From contig JAGGNK010011003.1 in NCBI GenBank assembly GCA_017590115.1, positions 1,024,955-1,088,954 on the forward strand: DNA of 64,000 nt, in the 5' to 3' direction. Source of the DNA: Montifringilla adamsi (taxonomy: Eukaryota > Chordata > Aves > Passeriformes > Passeridae). Made by a program: the position numbers and the translations under genes. The notes beneath the pieces were generated by a model, which worked only from the letters and a program-made list of their open reading frames with translations, was not told where the DNA came from and searched no databases. Shown here piece after piece: positions 34,703 through 47,859 of the stretch; position 1 is the stretch's first letter, and each line of letters opens with the position of its first letter.

Positions 34703-35551
34703 ATCAAACACTCTACTGATACACTTATTTACTCAATGAATATTTTCAGTTTTAGAAAAGACCTGGTATGCAAAGGAAACACTGCCAACTCTGCAAACCC
34801 TCCTGAAGAGCAGAGCCCTTCGCCAAAGAGCATGAAACATTAATGGGTGCAGCCATAGTTTTGTGGCTTCCACTCTTAGGGTGAATTCACTCTTAAAAGG
34901 CCAAATATCAGAGAGGCACTTCAACATGAATTTAAAAATTATTAAAAGAAATCAGTGATTTTCTAACACCTTCTTTTCTCCCCCATAGGTATTTTGTAAA
35001 GCCAAGCAAACACAGAGCTATTGCAGAACCAAGGAAACGCATCCCCAGGAATTGCAAACTTGGATTATTTTCTTTTAATTCTTCCAAGTCTACAAATTTT
35101 GCTGTGAGGCAGCAGTGCGAGAAATGAGAAGGCGATAAATCAACCTTGTGAATGTCAGGCAGTGTCAGGGAGCAAGAAGAAACAGAACAATACCACTCAT
35201 CATTTCCCAAAGTATGTTGAAGTGTGGTCTGTAAAAAGTAGCTGACCTTAAAATCTTTTTCTCTCACTGAAGCAAATAAAAGTGACCCCATTCTCCAGGC
35301 ACACAGGCAGCAAGGCCTTGTGTCCGTACATCCCTGCTCTGCCCAGCCACCATCTTACACATGCTGCATGGATCCACCATGGGAAACAACGAACAGCACC
35401 AGCGTTCCCCTCTGAACCCTTGGTGCCAGCTGAGCCTTCTGACATTTCACTGCAGCTCGTTCTACCTCAGCGACCAAAGCTTCGCCAGGAACAACTCCTC
35501 AGGCTCACACCTCATGAAACGACCTGCACAGCCCCCGGCACAGAGACCTAC

Positions 35552-36028
35552 CTGTCACTGCTGGTACTGCTGCTGCTGCTGAGGGAGTCGCTGCTGGAGG
35601 ATCTGCTCCGGGAGCCGCTGCCGCTGGGGGAGCGGGCGGGCCGGGCGGCCTGGCTGGCCAGGCGCTGCGGGGACTGCGTCCTGGACTGCGACGAGTGCGG
35701 CGAGCGGCTCCGGCTGTGCTGGTAGTTCCGCTCCGGCCTTCTGCCTCGTACCTCCCGTGTAATGTCATCCCTGTAGATATCCCTGTGTACCACACTGGGC
35801 AATGTAAACTGCTCCCGGGCCCTAGGTTCGTATCGGGGGTCGTGAGCGTCAAAGCGGTTTGGACTTCGGCTCCGAGAAGTGTAATAGAGCCCGTGTTGTA
35901 AGGTCCGCTCCCGAGGGTCTCTATAGTAATCCTGATCGTAATGTCTCGTCCGATCAAATCCGCCCGTCCCCCGCTCATGGTGTCCATAGGCACTATGTTC
36001 ATAAGCACGCTCCCTGTTATCTGAAGCC
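35552..36028 (-). CDS. SPEN: SPEN exon 3: Arg/Ser/Tyr-rich linker
   Basis: The exon encodes residues 136-293 with split codons at both ends. It starts after a CAG acceptor as ASDNRERAYEHSAYG. The sequence is low in complexity: Arg/Asp/Tyr-rich at first (DRTRHYDQDYYRDPRERT), then SR-type dipeptides (SRSRSP occurs twice), and finally an almost pure Ser/Arg tract. No fold is visible and it is probably disordered; such SR tracts are typical phosphorylation targets. The donor is AG|GTAGGT. The 20-kb intron 3 follows it. At 477 nt the exon is a frame-neutral cassette. Confidence 0.97.
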
Positions 36029-39000
36029 CTGCATTTGGGAAGGGGGAAAAATATTGCATCAGAAAGGGGCAGGCACAACCAAAAGCAAATCATGCAAACA
36101 TTCATGGCAGCACTCGACTTATTGTTGCGACTGCTTCTCCACTAACCAGCAATAACCTATCAAGCAAACAATGACAAACTTCAAACATTTTACTTGACTC
36201 CAAAGTTATATTTGTATACGATTAAGCTGAGCAATCTTTTTGGTTTAATCACAATATGGGGCTTTCATGACCAGCAACTTGCCTGCACAGGAAAAAAATT
36301 TCTGCTTTCCCATGCAGAATCCTCATTTCAATTGTTCCTTTTTCTTTTAAATTCTGTAAACAAGAAAAACTTCATGTTTGTGGACATCATCAACTTCTTT
36401 TTCTCTCCATTTTTGCTTAAGAGCTTTAAAAAAATTTTTTTTTTCAAAATTTGGTAATTACTGGAGCTCTTGTAAATATCCTTCTGCAAAAATGGCATCA
36501 CAAATTGGGCTGTAGCCATGAAAGCCTCCATGCAAAGCATGACCCGAGGTAAGAAGCTGCTTTCAAAAGGGGTGGCATAACCCATAGAGATTTCCCAGAA
36601 AATTAGGGGGTTTCTTGTTGCTGCTCTAAAAGATTTCACCCTCTTAGAGGGAATTTTTGCTTTGACCAGATTGCTACAATCATTCATTGTAAAAGTTATG
36701 GATGCTAAAGAAACATCTCCATTACTAATGCTGGAACTGCAAGGATGCAGGTCCCCAGAACATACTAAGACCCTACACAAGGACTGGAAATCCAATTTAT
36801 AGGCAGTGTTTTTGTTTGGACTGCTGAAATCATGGAATTTCTATCTGCACAAGCTGCTGCTTTCCAGCAGCCACAGTCCAGTTCATTTCAGTGTTTTGAA
36901 CATTTTAAATTGAGAAAGGCTCGGTAATGTTCTGAGTTAGTGTGATGTCTCAAATAAAGAGATTGACAGATAAAGGAACACTACAAATAGTTGAGAATTC
37001 CAATTTAGACAAGTACCAGGATGGTACATCTTAGTTACATCTTACAAAATGGAAGCTTCAGAATTGTTACTTTGAACATTTAAAAAATACTTCTAAAATT
37101 CTAAACATGTCAGGGTAGCCAAAATTAATTTAAAAATTAATTATCCATCTTACAAATGACACTTCAACCTTTTTTTCAGCCTTCTCTCTCAGATTCTTCC
37201 TTTAGAATCTGTTATGAGTCACTTCAGTCCCCTGAATCCTGATAACCCAATTCTGCCTTGTGCTGCCTCCTCCTCTCCTGCATCACAGCTCTAGTTCGAA
37301 TGGCAGAAATATTTCAGGGATCTTTTATAAACTGCAAATGAGATTTGAATCTTTTTTGATTAGCATCTCAGGAAGTTCCTTTCATTCCTTCTCCAATGAA
37401 TCACTAGATCCTTAATCCTCTCAATATATTCACTCTGTTGTTAAACTCTAACTCATATCAAGCTTTCTATAGGGCTCCCTCACATCTTGCCTGCATTTTT
37501 TTCTCTCAAATGATATATAAAAAATTATTTCACCAGTGCAAGAGAATGTCATTATCTTCTACATCTGCTTGAAATTCATTGTTGCGTTTCTATTTCCATT
37601 ACCTCTTGCTCGCAACAATGGAATTTTGAAAGCTATTTCAGAATCTGGCACAGAAACGTCTCTGTTTTGGTTCTTTTTTCCCCCTTTTGAAGGACCGAGA
37701 TCAACAATTTTACAAACGATTGCATTTAGCATCCTACAAAGTGTTAATCAGTGAGAGCTGATTTAATGAGGTCAGAGAAAAAGCAGTATTTTCTAGCAGG
37801 TTACTGCTACAGAGCTGACAGAAAGAACAAATCCTTATCCGTGAGAAGGACACAGAAGACAGACAGAGGAAGCAGAGCTGAACAGCTACTGGCTACAGTG
37901 CTTTCTTCATTTATCTATTAGTACTAAGTGCTACTGGAGTTAGTGGAAAGAGAGGGTTTGACTTGGGTTAGGAGAGGGGCTAATATACACAGGGCAGGAC
38001 ATACCAACCTTTTCCAAGTGTGGAAACACGACCTATATTCCCAATTAAATCTAGGGAGAGAATTGTGAACATAACTTCCCCAATTTTGGCCCCTCTTACA
38101 GGGGTAATCCACCTTCTTAATGGGCAAGGGTGTCAAATGATATTTTAGATGAACCAACAAGAAAAAAAAAATCTTAGTGACAAGACACAAAAAAAAAATT
38201 CCACTGGACGGAAGTAGTCCCAGACTGAAACTGTAACTCTGAAACCCCCAGACTTCTTTCTTGAGACAGAAGGCACTTAAATAGATCCATAATTTTAATT
38301 TCCAGCCCTAAGTCTGAATCAAGCAGCTGGTAGAAGATCCCCCGAGGCCCGAGGGCCCTCACGCTGCTGCCAGCAGGCATCCTCTGGCCGCCTTGGTAAC
38401 CATCCAGCCCAGTCACTTCTCACTGGTGTATCCACAAACGGGTATTAGCACCACGTCCTTAAAGCTAAAGTATGTTTAATGTGGAGCAGCAGAGCTTTTT
38501 AAGAGACTAGATAGTAATCCACTCCCCATGGCTACTGGCGTCTTGACTGTATACCATCCAATAAATTCAAGGCAGTAGTTCTTATCCCAGCTTTAAAAAA
38601 AAATAAACTATAATTTCCAAAATTTAGTAATGTCCGTCATCACTTTTTGCCAATACCATCAGAAAGAATAATCCCAATAACTTGGAAATGATGTAGATCC
38701 AAAATGGAACCATCACAAGCTGCCTTCGGTCTTCTCCATCCAAGCGTTATTTCCATGGCTAAGAGTTGTCGGTAGAATCCAAGGGGCCGCATCATTAAAG
38801 TCTACTCTGAATTTTGTGGTGACAATCCAATTAACATACCCGCTGCGTATAGTGAGAACTGAGAGCTAGGCATCAAGCTTTCACCGAATTCTAGGTTCTA
38901 GTATTCCGAAGATACTCCACAGAGAACTTCACCACAAGTTGTAGAGTAAGATAGCTCCATCTGGCAGCAGGGATACATCCAGCAAGGCCTTAATATTATC

Positions 39001-39306
39001 CAAGAAATGGGATCGCTACTTCTAGAAAAGAGTAACTCCAATATCGATGCTGGCCAAAGGAAATCTTCCATCTTAAAACCACCTTATTTCAAGTGTAGGT
39101 AGATATCCAACCAGCTGCAGGACACATCCTCTATGGATCCACAAGGTACCAGCCACTGGGATAGAAATCACTTCCGTTTCCAACCCAAAATAGGAAACAT
39201 AGATAATTCCCAAAATTTTAAATCCATCTGGGGGCCCTAGATACGAGTTTGTGTTTCTCACCATATCAAATACAAAATACCTGCCTAGAGAAACCTTGGA
39301 ACTTAC
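36029..39306 (-). other. SPEN intron 2
   Basis: This 3.3-kb intron has a GTAAGT donor (39306) and a TGCAG acceptor. It contains a T/A-rich low-complexity patch at 36420-36450. The part nearest exon 2 (about 38440-39300) has a different, balanced composition without recognisable repeats. An open frame of 155 codons at 36328-36795 resembles no protein I know and is within what chance allows. Confidence 0.85.
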
Positions 39307-39627
39307 CCATCAAGTCTCCGCTCATAACGTCCTTCCCGTGCATGAAGTGATGGTGGGGGGCCATAAGTGGGCCCTCCACCACCTCCTCTGAACCCAGAAA
39401 CCTCTCTACTACGAGATGCTATGGAAACTGTATCATCCAATCCCCGTGCAGCACTGGGAATGGTTCCTGGCTCATTATAATCCGTCCGTAGGTCTCTATC
39501 TCCCATTTTGTTGACAGAGTTGTGTGCCTTCTGGGCACTTTTGATGTCCACAAAATCCACAAACGCTGCCACTCCGCCTTCCGACCCCCTCTTAGGGAGG
39601 ATTTTGACACTTTCGACACGTCCATAT
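39307..39627 (-). CDS. SPEN: SPEN exon 2: second half of RRM1 and linker
   Basis: This exon finishes codon 28, encodes residues 29-134 and gives two bases of codon 135. It continues RRM1 from YGRVESVKILPKRG. The RNP1 segment GVAAFVDF lies at about 46-53, and the rest of the RRM fold runs to about residue 81. A basic, Gly-rich linker follows (GFRGGGGGPTYGPPPS, then an EGRYERR stretch). The acceptor is CTTCTCTTCCAG|ATATGG and the donor is GG|GTAAGT, both strong. Its length of 321 nt preserves frame when skipped, although skipping would destroy RRM1. Confidence 0.97.
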
Positions 39628-42229
39628 CTGGAAGAGAAGCAAAGCAGAGCACACACGTTAGTGCTGGTGGGAAGAGACCATGTTTAATAACATTGCTTCC
39701 TGAAAAATCAACATCCAACCCTTCACCCTTCCCCTCTGCCAGAAAAATCAATCATTGGGAGACACCAAGAGGGGAAAAGCCATCTGGATAGGGGAAAAAG
39801 CCATTTAAACTTTCCATGGTTACATTTAAACTCCTTTCTGGAAGTGTGGGAAGCCTACCATGGGATCACAATTTTTATAGCAACAGAGCAGCAGCAGCAG
39901 CTGAAGAAATAGAAAGGTGTTCACAACCAGAGCACCCTGCACATCATTAGTCTGACACAATTAAAGAGGCACAATTAAAACAAAACCGTGTCACGAGGAA
40001 AAATACAGACAGCCAACAATTTTCTTAGGAGACAAATGACCTTGACACAGCAATTCCACTACTTCGATCTGTATTTAACCCAGAGTCTCCACCGTGATCC
40101 TCGCTCCTGATCCCAAACCCGTTTACTTCCACACCTGGCAGGACACACGGACCCCCAGACCCAGGTGCTGCTGGGGTTCAGCCTCCCACCCCCAATGCAG
40201 ACCCAGCTGCCCAACAGGAGCTGAGAAATGCCAGAGGGAATGTGACACCACCCTACGTAATGTATGTTAAGTAACTGCAACACTGGCACTTATGGATGAG
40301 TAAATGTCTATGCAAAATAAAAATAAACCCAAACATGTTTGTGTACACAAGGAAACAAGATGTAGAAACATATTTAAATAACTTGCATCCACTCACAGTA
40401 GAAAGGACAAGCTGGGCGGGATGAGCACAGTGACATTTTAACAGCCAACAACTGCAGGGTTTGGGTGCTCAGTTCTCTCTGCCAGAAGATTCTGAGCAAA
40501 CCAGGGAAAAGCTTTGAATTGCAGCTGGTAATCCAGGAGAAGAAAAGGCAGAAAGTGTATTTCTGAATGGGCTGACATAGAGGAAAGGGACGCACAAATA
40601 AAAAACCTAATCAGGAAGTATTTGTAAACTCCATGAAGAGTTGTTGTGAAAAAATTTCTATGCACAAAGGCAGCACAAGGCCAGGCAGATGTAAACAGAC
40701 CTTACACAGGCAAAACTGTTCTCAGCCACACACGCAGGGAGAAGGAATACAACCACCAGGCTGAGGCACACACGCTGTCAGATCCCCGAGCTGCCTCAGT
40801 TTCATGCCTGGCTTTTCCTACACCTTACAATTTCATCATTGTTGTTGGATGACTAATCCTTAAATACGATCTGAAAACCTGCCTTGCTAACTGCTGCCTT
40901 CTCATTCCAGCCTGACCTACTACACTTATATATAACCTGGTTTGGATTTAGAACCCTTTTTTCCCTGGTTTATACTCCACTGAACACGGCTGTGCGCATA
41001 AACAAGAGCATCTTCCCAGAAAAAAATAAATGCCTTGTTGGGCATAAAGAGACCCAGTCACACGCAAGGCACATTCCTGCCTCTCAGCTGTCCTGGGCTG
41101 AGCTTGTCACCTTTGTGCCCCTGGGTACAGCACAGGGATGTTAATTCTTGGGAGTTTCCTAATCTGTAATGCTCTGGTTATTTTTTTATTGTTTCTTTGT
41201 ATTTTATTTAATTAAAAGCTTCTAATAATGGCAAATGGAACTGCAAATAATGGCAAAAGGAAAGCTGCTTCTCAAAGCATGCTCTCTTTGCAAGCTAGAT
41301 TTGGTTATCTTGCCTTGCAAGTAAGATTTAGAAAGCCCAGAAGAGTAGAGGAGATGGTTAATAAAATCTGTGTGAGGAAAAAAAATGGCCTAATTGGATG
41401 TGGCAGATGTAGAGAGAGCAGGAGAGGGAACAGGAAAGGAAGGAGAGGGAAGGAAAACAGGAAAGAGCCTATTGGAGAAAATGTTCATGCCATGAATGAA
41501 CGTGACAAAAAATATGGAAAGTAATTAGAAATCCTAGTTAGGATCACCTTTAACATGTTTCAGTGCCAGTTTTCTGCAAACAAAGATGAAAGATGGATTC
41601 CAACCCTCACATCTAAACCATGTAGCTCCCTAACTGACTGGCTAGAACACACGCTTTCCTTTTGCTCACTGTGTTTACACCTTCAGTTTCTGGCAACATG
41701 AGCCTGTACTTCCCTTCAATCTGCAGGGGGGAATAGGATTAAGACACTGCTGATAATGGTATCAGTATCACTAAAATCCCAGCTGTTCTTTGACTGCAGC
41801 CACCATGGCCCACCTCACATGAAGCACTGCCTGCCAGTGACATCAGCGCTGGGCTCTGAACGACTGCCTGCTCCCCACCTTGACAATTACTGCTTAATTC
41901 TGAAATTCTAACACGTACATGTTATTATACATACACAGCCAGAACTGTTATTCTTTTGCTGTAGAAAATGCAGAATGTGTTTAAAGTGCTCAAATATCTA
42001 AGCTCATGCTGCCCAGAAAGCAGACAGTATACAAAACACCAGTGTAGTAAGGTCCCCATCTACCACAAAACCTGCCTAACAAAAGTGGGACTCTTCCCAA
42101 TATGAATTTTTATATTGGAAGAAGTGTACTTCGGCTATTAATTTTTCTTTCCTAAATAAGAAATGTATGGGGGAGGCTACTACTGTATTGCACTGCAGCC
42201 ATGGTGCTAAATCACTCCACTCCGAGACG

Positions 42230-43260
42230 GCGCCTGTTAATCCCCGTTATCCAGATACATAAATATACGCCGTGCTTCGGTGTCCTGCCCCGTACCCCTG
42301 ACAGGCCCTGAGGATAATCTGTGGCAATCGCCTTTGCTGAAAGCGAGGGAGGCAGGCAGGAGGAGGAGAAAGGAAGCAGAAAGGGGGGGATGAAAGAAAA
42401 CCGAGGAGGAGAGAACCCTGAGTACTGCAGGGGAGCTGCTGCAAGAGGAAGGTTTGCCTCAGTCCTGTGACTGCAGACATCCTTCGGTCCCCACCGCCAG
42501 GATCAATGTGCCGAGTGATCCGGCCCGGCCGCACCCATTGGCGCCTCTCCGAGCTGCTCCTGTCTTGGCAGATGCTGCCGGGAGGAGACCAGGGGGAGAG
42601 GAGGGAGATCTGCAGTGCTGCATCACCACACGGCTTCACTGCAGCACAGAAACGTTACAAGGAAAAAACCACGACACTTTCTGAAGGGCCGGGGGAGGAG
42701 AGGCGGCGAGAGCACTGCGCTTCCTTAGACCGAAGCAAGGCAAGATGGAGGTGAACGTGCTCCAAGGAGCAACCTTTGTCCCGGCAGAGGGCTGAGAAGA
42801 AGGCATAAAAGGCCAGGGGAGGCATGGCCACGACCTTTGGTAGCGCTGGCAGAACAGCTCCTCTCAACCTTCGTCTCCTATCGCTACACCTGTGCGTCAG
42901 CCCTTCCCAAGGCTGCGTTTTGCAATCGCTGCCAATCCAACAGAAACAAAGAGGTGCTTTCGCTCAGCTCCCGCTCCGCAGACTCAAATGAAAACAAGGC
43001 CTTTTAGTGCCTCTTCCTGTCCACAACTCCTGCCGATTAATCATTAGCTCCACATCGTAAAGAAGGTGGCCGAGGCCATGTTTTCGGCGGGGTTTACAGT
43101 TCAACCTGAAGCGGAGGAGACAAGGACGTGCGGGAGCTGTTATGTCACCAAGCCCCTCCACCAGCACAGCACGACCGAAGCACCCGGCTGTAAACACACA
43201 TCGAGCAGCCCTTGCAGAAAAAAGTTGCTCAATAATCACTGCTCGAACAAAGCCACGCTA
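42230..43260. promoter_or_regulatory. Moderately CpG-rich patch in intron 1, candidate regulatory region
   Basis: CpG-containing words cluster here (GAGACGGCGCC, CCGGCCCGGCCGC, TTTTCGGCGGGG), together with an inverted CCAAT box in CCCATTGGCGCC. The density is lower than in the islands at 29.9 and 57.5 kb. An enhancer or minor promoter is a guess. Confidence 0.35.
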
Positions 43261-45559
43261 ATCCAGCTTTTCAGACAAAGAAAAGGAATTCATAATTTAA
43301 GCATTATCGGTTTATTCACTGTAGATCAAAGCACCTCTACATTCAAGCAGCTGAAATGTCTCTGGGCTCTTGGCACAGCTGCTCAGCATGTTTCCCTCGC
43401 TCTGCAGCCCTTCCTCCTCCTCAGCTCTTCCTCCCAAACCAGGAGACAGCACAACCGAGCTGGGAAGCGCAACCTCTGCCAATGCAGGGCCGGGCTGGTT
43501 CCTCCTCCCCAGGAGCGACGTGTCACCCAGGCACAGCCAAAGCCATCCCACACCCTACAGCCTTCCCTACCCTGGGGATCGGCACCTCGGCTTTCCAGCT
43601 CTAATAAACCATTTCAGCTCAGCTGCTCACTGTGAACACTCTTCCTGCACGGTCCCTGCTGCTCCAAGCAGAAACATTCTAAACAAAGCATGGGCTACGA
43701 GAATGCCAGCCAGTAATTGTGTAGTGAGCAAACCTTACTGTTTAGTTGCAATATTCTATAAACTGATTAGGATCTTTATAGGATGATCTGTACATGATAA
43801 GAAGAGGTGGGTTGAAGTGAGGGAGATTTGTTTTTTAATATAAACCAAATTCCACTTTAAATCATGGTATCCTCCTATTCCTCTTGCTGAGCTTCCCACA
43901 GGTTTGTGAAGACCTTTCATACCAAATCATCTTCATCACTGCAGAGTTCTGCAGGTCAACTACATTCCAAAGAAACTTCACTGCATTTTCATTTAGAAGC
44001 TGGTGCCATGCTCCATTCCACATACTACTAAATGTAACAGATACTGCAGGACCCAAAATAACGCAGGAGCTTTTTCTGTGTGTTTCTGCACCGCCCATTA
44101 CAAGCATGATTTGACAAGCTGCTCCGATACAGCAGAACATCCCAGTATTTTGTATTCATTCAGGTTCCCTTTGACTGCAGTCAGGTATCTTTAGCCATCT
44201 GAAAAGCTCAGCTGATTTTGCTGTGCCACACTCAAACTCCTTCCTCCTCTGTGATTATATAACCCCAGCAAGCCCCAGCCTGCATTATTCAGTAAAACGC
44301 TCGCACAGCTTGAAGCTTTCCTTGGCCAATCACATTCCTCTGGCTTTGTTGTTATTTCATAACAAAGTAATGTGTCCTGAAATAATACTTCACCAGATGT
44401 TTGTGCCTTTTCTCCTTACTCCTGACACCAAATCAGTCCAAATACCCCACGCTAGGGGTACTCCAGCCCTGCATTCCCCCTGCACAAAGCAGGTCTGCTC
44501 TAGGTACAGGGAAATCCAGGATGTGCAGATACTAAACCTCCATAAAGCAGGATGCCATCACCCTCCACGAGGGTTTTTAGCCAGGCTAATGGATGTCTGT
44601 TGAGTCCATGAACATCAGTTCTAGGGTCTTCTGCTATCATGGATGCTCATTTCACAGCCTGAGAGACTTGGCCCACCACAACAGCACGTACAGCCACTTC
44701 CCAGCCGCAGAATACACAAAATAACACAGCAAATAGCAGCACCAACCACACTGGGATCTTACCAGCAGCAGGACACCGAGCCACAGGGATAGCTATCCTG
44801 CAGAAATCCTGTTTGGAGTTGAGCACCAGCCTCCAGTACCACCAGCTCCCAGCAGGAATCGCACAGTGAGCGTCTCCTGCCCGCACCGCTCACAAAAGGT
44901 GTTTAATATTCACCACTGAGAGAGTTCCTGAGCCAGCAACACAAAGGGAACTTGTGTCTCTACACGGGCGTTTGCAAAGATTACGGCACTACAACTGATC
45001 ACAACAAGGGCAGTGATACAATAAATGAAATATGCAGCAGTTCCAATATACTTATCCTAAGGAAATGACATCCTGCCATCTTCCAAGCTTCATATGCATT
45101 ATAGCCACCTGCTTTACTGCCATAAAATTTATATATACACTTATATTTTTTTTTAGAAAGGCAATTTCATATGTAGAGTCATATAAGATGGTATTTCACT
45201 ATCTTCAGACCTGAGCAGCACATGTCTTTGGAATTAAACTGTACCTCAAGTAATGCAGAGCATTACTCAAAATTTGACAGTATCATCATATGCCTGGCAT
45301 GGAAGGAGACTTGAGGACTGAGAGACAGAAAAAATCAAGACATCTAAACAAAAACCACTCAAAACTGCACTGACTGTTTCATAAATACAGTAACGAATGT
45401 GCAGCACACACCAAAATCAGGGACAGACCATTGAGAAGAGCGTGCACAGGGCTGGGATGAAAATCATTCCAATTCATTGAGATGGATCTTGATAGAAACA
45501 AGCAGAATTCCACCACCCTGGAAAACTACACTTAATTTTAAGTCTAACAAATGTGGGGA

Positions 45560-46205
45560 ACTGTCACCTGTTGAGCCACAAGTATGTCACTTGGTAGGGC
45601 TGCCTGGGCCAGCAGCTGCACTCAGGGCAGACCAGGAGCAGTATTTACGAAGGACAACTCGATACCAAGTCCTGGTTGGCTCCCTCACCAATTGTGTCCT
45701 TCACACAATCCACAAACCTCCCAGACTGCTTCCTCTCTGCTGTATTTCCAGCAGACATATGGTAGATTTAAGTCCCCCACAAGAACAAGAGTGATCATGA
45801 GACTTCTCCCAGCTGCTTAGAGAATATTTCATCTATCTCTTCAGATGAAACTGGTCTCCTGGCTGGGTGGTTTGGAACAGACTCCCACTGGGATATTTGC
45901 CTTGTTAGCCTTCCCACCATTCTTTCCCATAAACACTGAACCCTGTCGTCACTATCATTAAGCTCTAGACAATCCAAACACTTCCTAACACACAGGGCTA
46001 CTCCACCACCTCTCCTTCCTTGCCAATTCCTTTTGAAGAAGTCATAGCCATTCACTGCAGAACTCCAGTAGTGTCAGCCATCCACACCATGATTCCATAA
46101 TGGCAACTCATATCATCATCTCCTGCTGTGCAATGGTTTCCAGCTCCTCCTGTTTCTCACCCGTGCTGGGGGCACTGGTGCAGATCAATTGCTGTGTCTA
46201 TGAAG
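45560..46205 (-). mobile_element. CR1 LINE ORF2 fragment, endonuclease domain (degenerate)
   Basis: Translated on the minus strand, an 86-codon open stretch (46055-45795) reads NGYDFFKRNWQGRRGGGVAL, then CVRKCLDCLEL and DSDDRVQCLWER. This is the apurinic-type endonuclease region of avian CR1 ORF2. Upstream, EKQEELETIAQQ matches the preceding conserved block. Downstream, in shifted frames, LNLPYVCWKYS follows, corresponding to the GDFN block. Stops and frame changes (a TGA right after GEVS, a TAG upstream) show it is dead. It is a non-terminal CR1 piece, which is less common than the 3' fragments elsewhere. Confidence 0.9.
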
Positions 46206-47859
46206 ATACAACACAGTGAGTGGCTGGGACAGCACTCCAGACCATCACAAGTAAGAAAGCTCATCCAGGAGTGATAAATCCAGCAGATGTGCAGCTTTGA
46301 AATACTTCACCTTCCCAGTGCCAAGCAAAATAAAAGCTCCTCGTATCACAAGAAGCTCTGGTTTTCGAGCCACACCAAGAACAGCCCTTGTGACAACAAT
46401 GATTCAGAAACATGCCCTAATTACTAAACTCCCATCATTTTCAAGATTACAATCTGAGATGCTTTAAAACCTGTTGAGAGTGATCTTTATTGGCTCTGTG
46501 ACCTTTGGGGGGAGAAAAACAACGTTCTTCAGGGCATTCTCTGCAGCTCTTCTTCTAGTAATAAAGATCTTCAGGGAAACATCAAAATCCAGGAACAGAA
46601 ACAATCACCCAGGTTAGAGAGCTCAGCCAGACAATTCCGGGATGAACCCTGAGCACAACTCTCATACTTCTACACTCCTGCCCCAACACCCAAGCCACTC
46701 AAACATGGACCACTCTGGACTTTGCAGCTCCCTCTGGCCCCCAGCAACACTCAATGGGAAATCTCCCAACTCCGACTACAAATAGGGGTTTTGTTAATGA
46801 GATACAGCACGTGTTCCTGCCATGCACAGAAAACAGCCAGGGCTTTGTCTGCACTCGTAATCCCTCCCTAAGAGATGACAAAGTAGGAAATTAAAAAGCT
46901 AGCATAGGCACATTCACTGATACTCCTGATACCTCTGGTATTTAGGAGCAAAACGCTCAACAGATCAGACAGCCCAGAGATAATGCCATGCTGGAACAAG
47001 GGCTCGCCTCTTTCTTTACAGCTCAGCCAAATGCTCCATTTTAAGAGCCCAAGTAAGAGTGATTCTTAATGAAGACATTTTATTTATGTCTTTACTGCAA
47101 AGTGACCTTTTGGATACTGTGAAGTATTAATATACAAACGGAATTATTACATACCGTAGAGGGAAGAAACAGAATATTTAAACCTGGTTTTTCATAGCTC
47201 CCACTTTTGGTAGCAAGGATTTCATCCAAGAGTCAACACACCAAGAAATTTGCAAGAAATCTGCAACCCCCATGACAATCAGTTCTGCCATAGATCAGCT
47301 GTTGCAGCCAACATGCACCAGGTCACATCTGAATATAGATGCATCCACTCCTTAAAATACAGACTACTTCTACTGCAGGACCCCCAGGACACAGAACAGC
47401 CCCAAGGAGGAGTCCCAGCAACCTTTCAAACCAGGGTAAAGAGGAGGGCGGGGGAGCTGAACCTATGCTTTGGACATGGGGATTACACGAAGCTGGATGA
47501 ATAAAAACGCCTCTCAGCACCCCATGCAACATCTCACTGGGCTACATTTAATATCCTCCCCACCCCAGTCAGCAGTTCCGCTGCCGGCAGCGCCAGGAGA
47601 ACCCAGCATTGCATCAGCCCAGGCAGAACGAAGGGCTCAACACAACATCAGCCACTTACAGCTGCCAGGGTAACCACACGAGGCACGGCCACCTCAGCCA
47701 GCCAGGACAGAGAAAGTCTCTTACTAAGGCACTTTTCCTAGTTGTTTCTTTGGAACAATCAAGGAAAAGCATGGAAGCACCCATAGCTTATTGGTATATA
47801 TATTATTAAAAAAAAATCAAAGCAGCTTTGTGAGCAGAACTAATGAAGACTCATTTCTT

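Larger units (their letters stand above)
15563..35551 (-). other. SPEN intron 3 (20 kb)
   Basis: This is the longest intron, with a GTAGGT donor (35551) and a CCCAG acceptor. It holds several CR1 fragments, a CpG island at 29.84-30.18 kb, homopolymer runs (29418, 32229), two diverged local duplications (19.4 and 31.7 kb) and a moderately CpG-rich patch at about 18.87-19.10 kb. Long stretches between them (16.2-19.3, 21.6-23.9, 24.2-29.8 and 30.2-34.4 kb) show no gene that I can support. None of the short open frames there resembles a known protein. Confidence 0.85.

Noticed and set aside
36328..36795. 155-codon open frame on the minus strand in intron 2
   Set aside because: No recognisable domain, and about one such frame is expected by chance in 64 kb. 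It has no splice or start context linking it to SPEN.
43066..43635. 189-codon open frame on the plus strand in intron 1
   Set aside because: Low-complexity content with no known motif. It overlaps a CpG-richer patch where stops are rarer.
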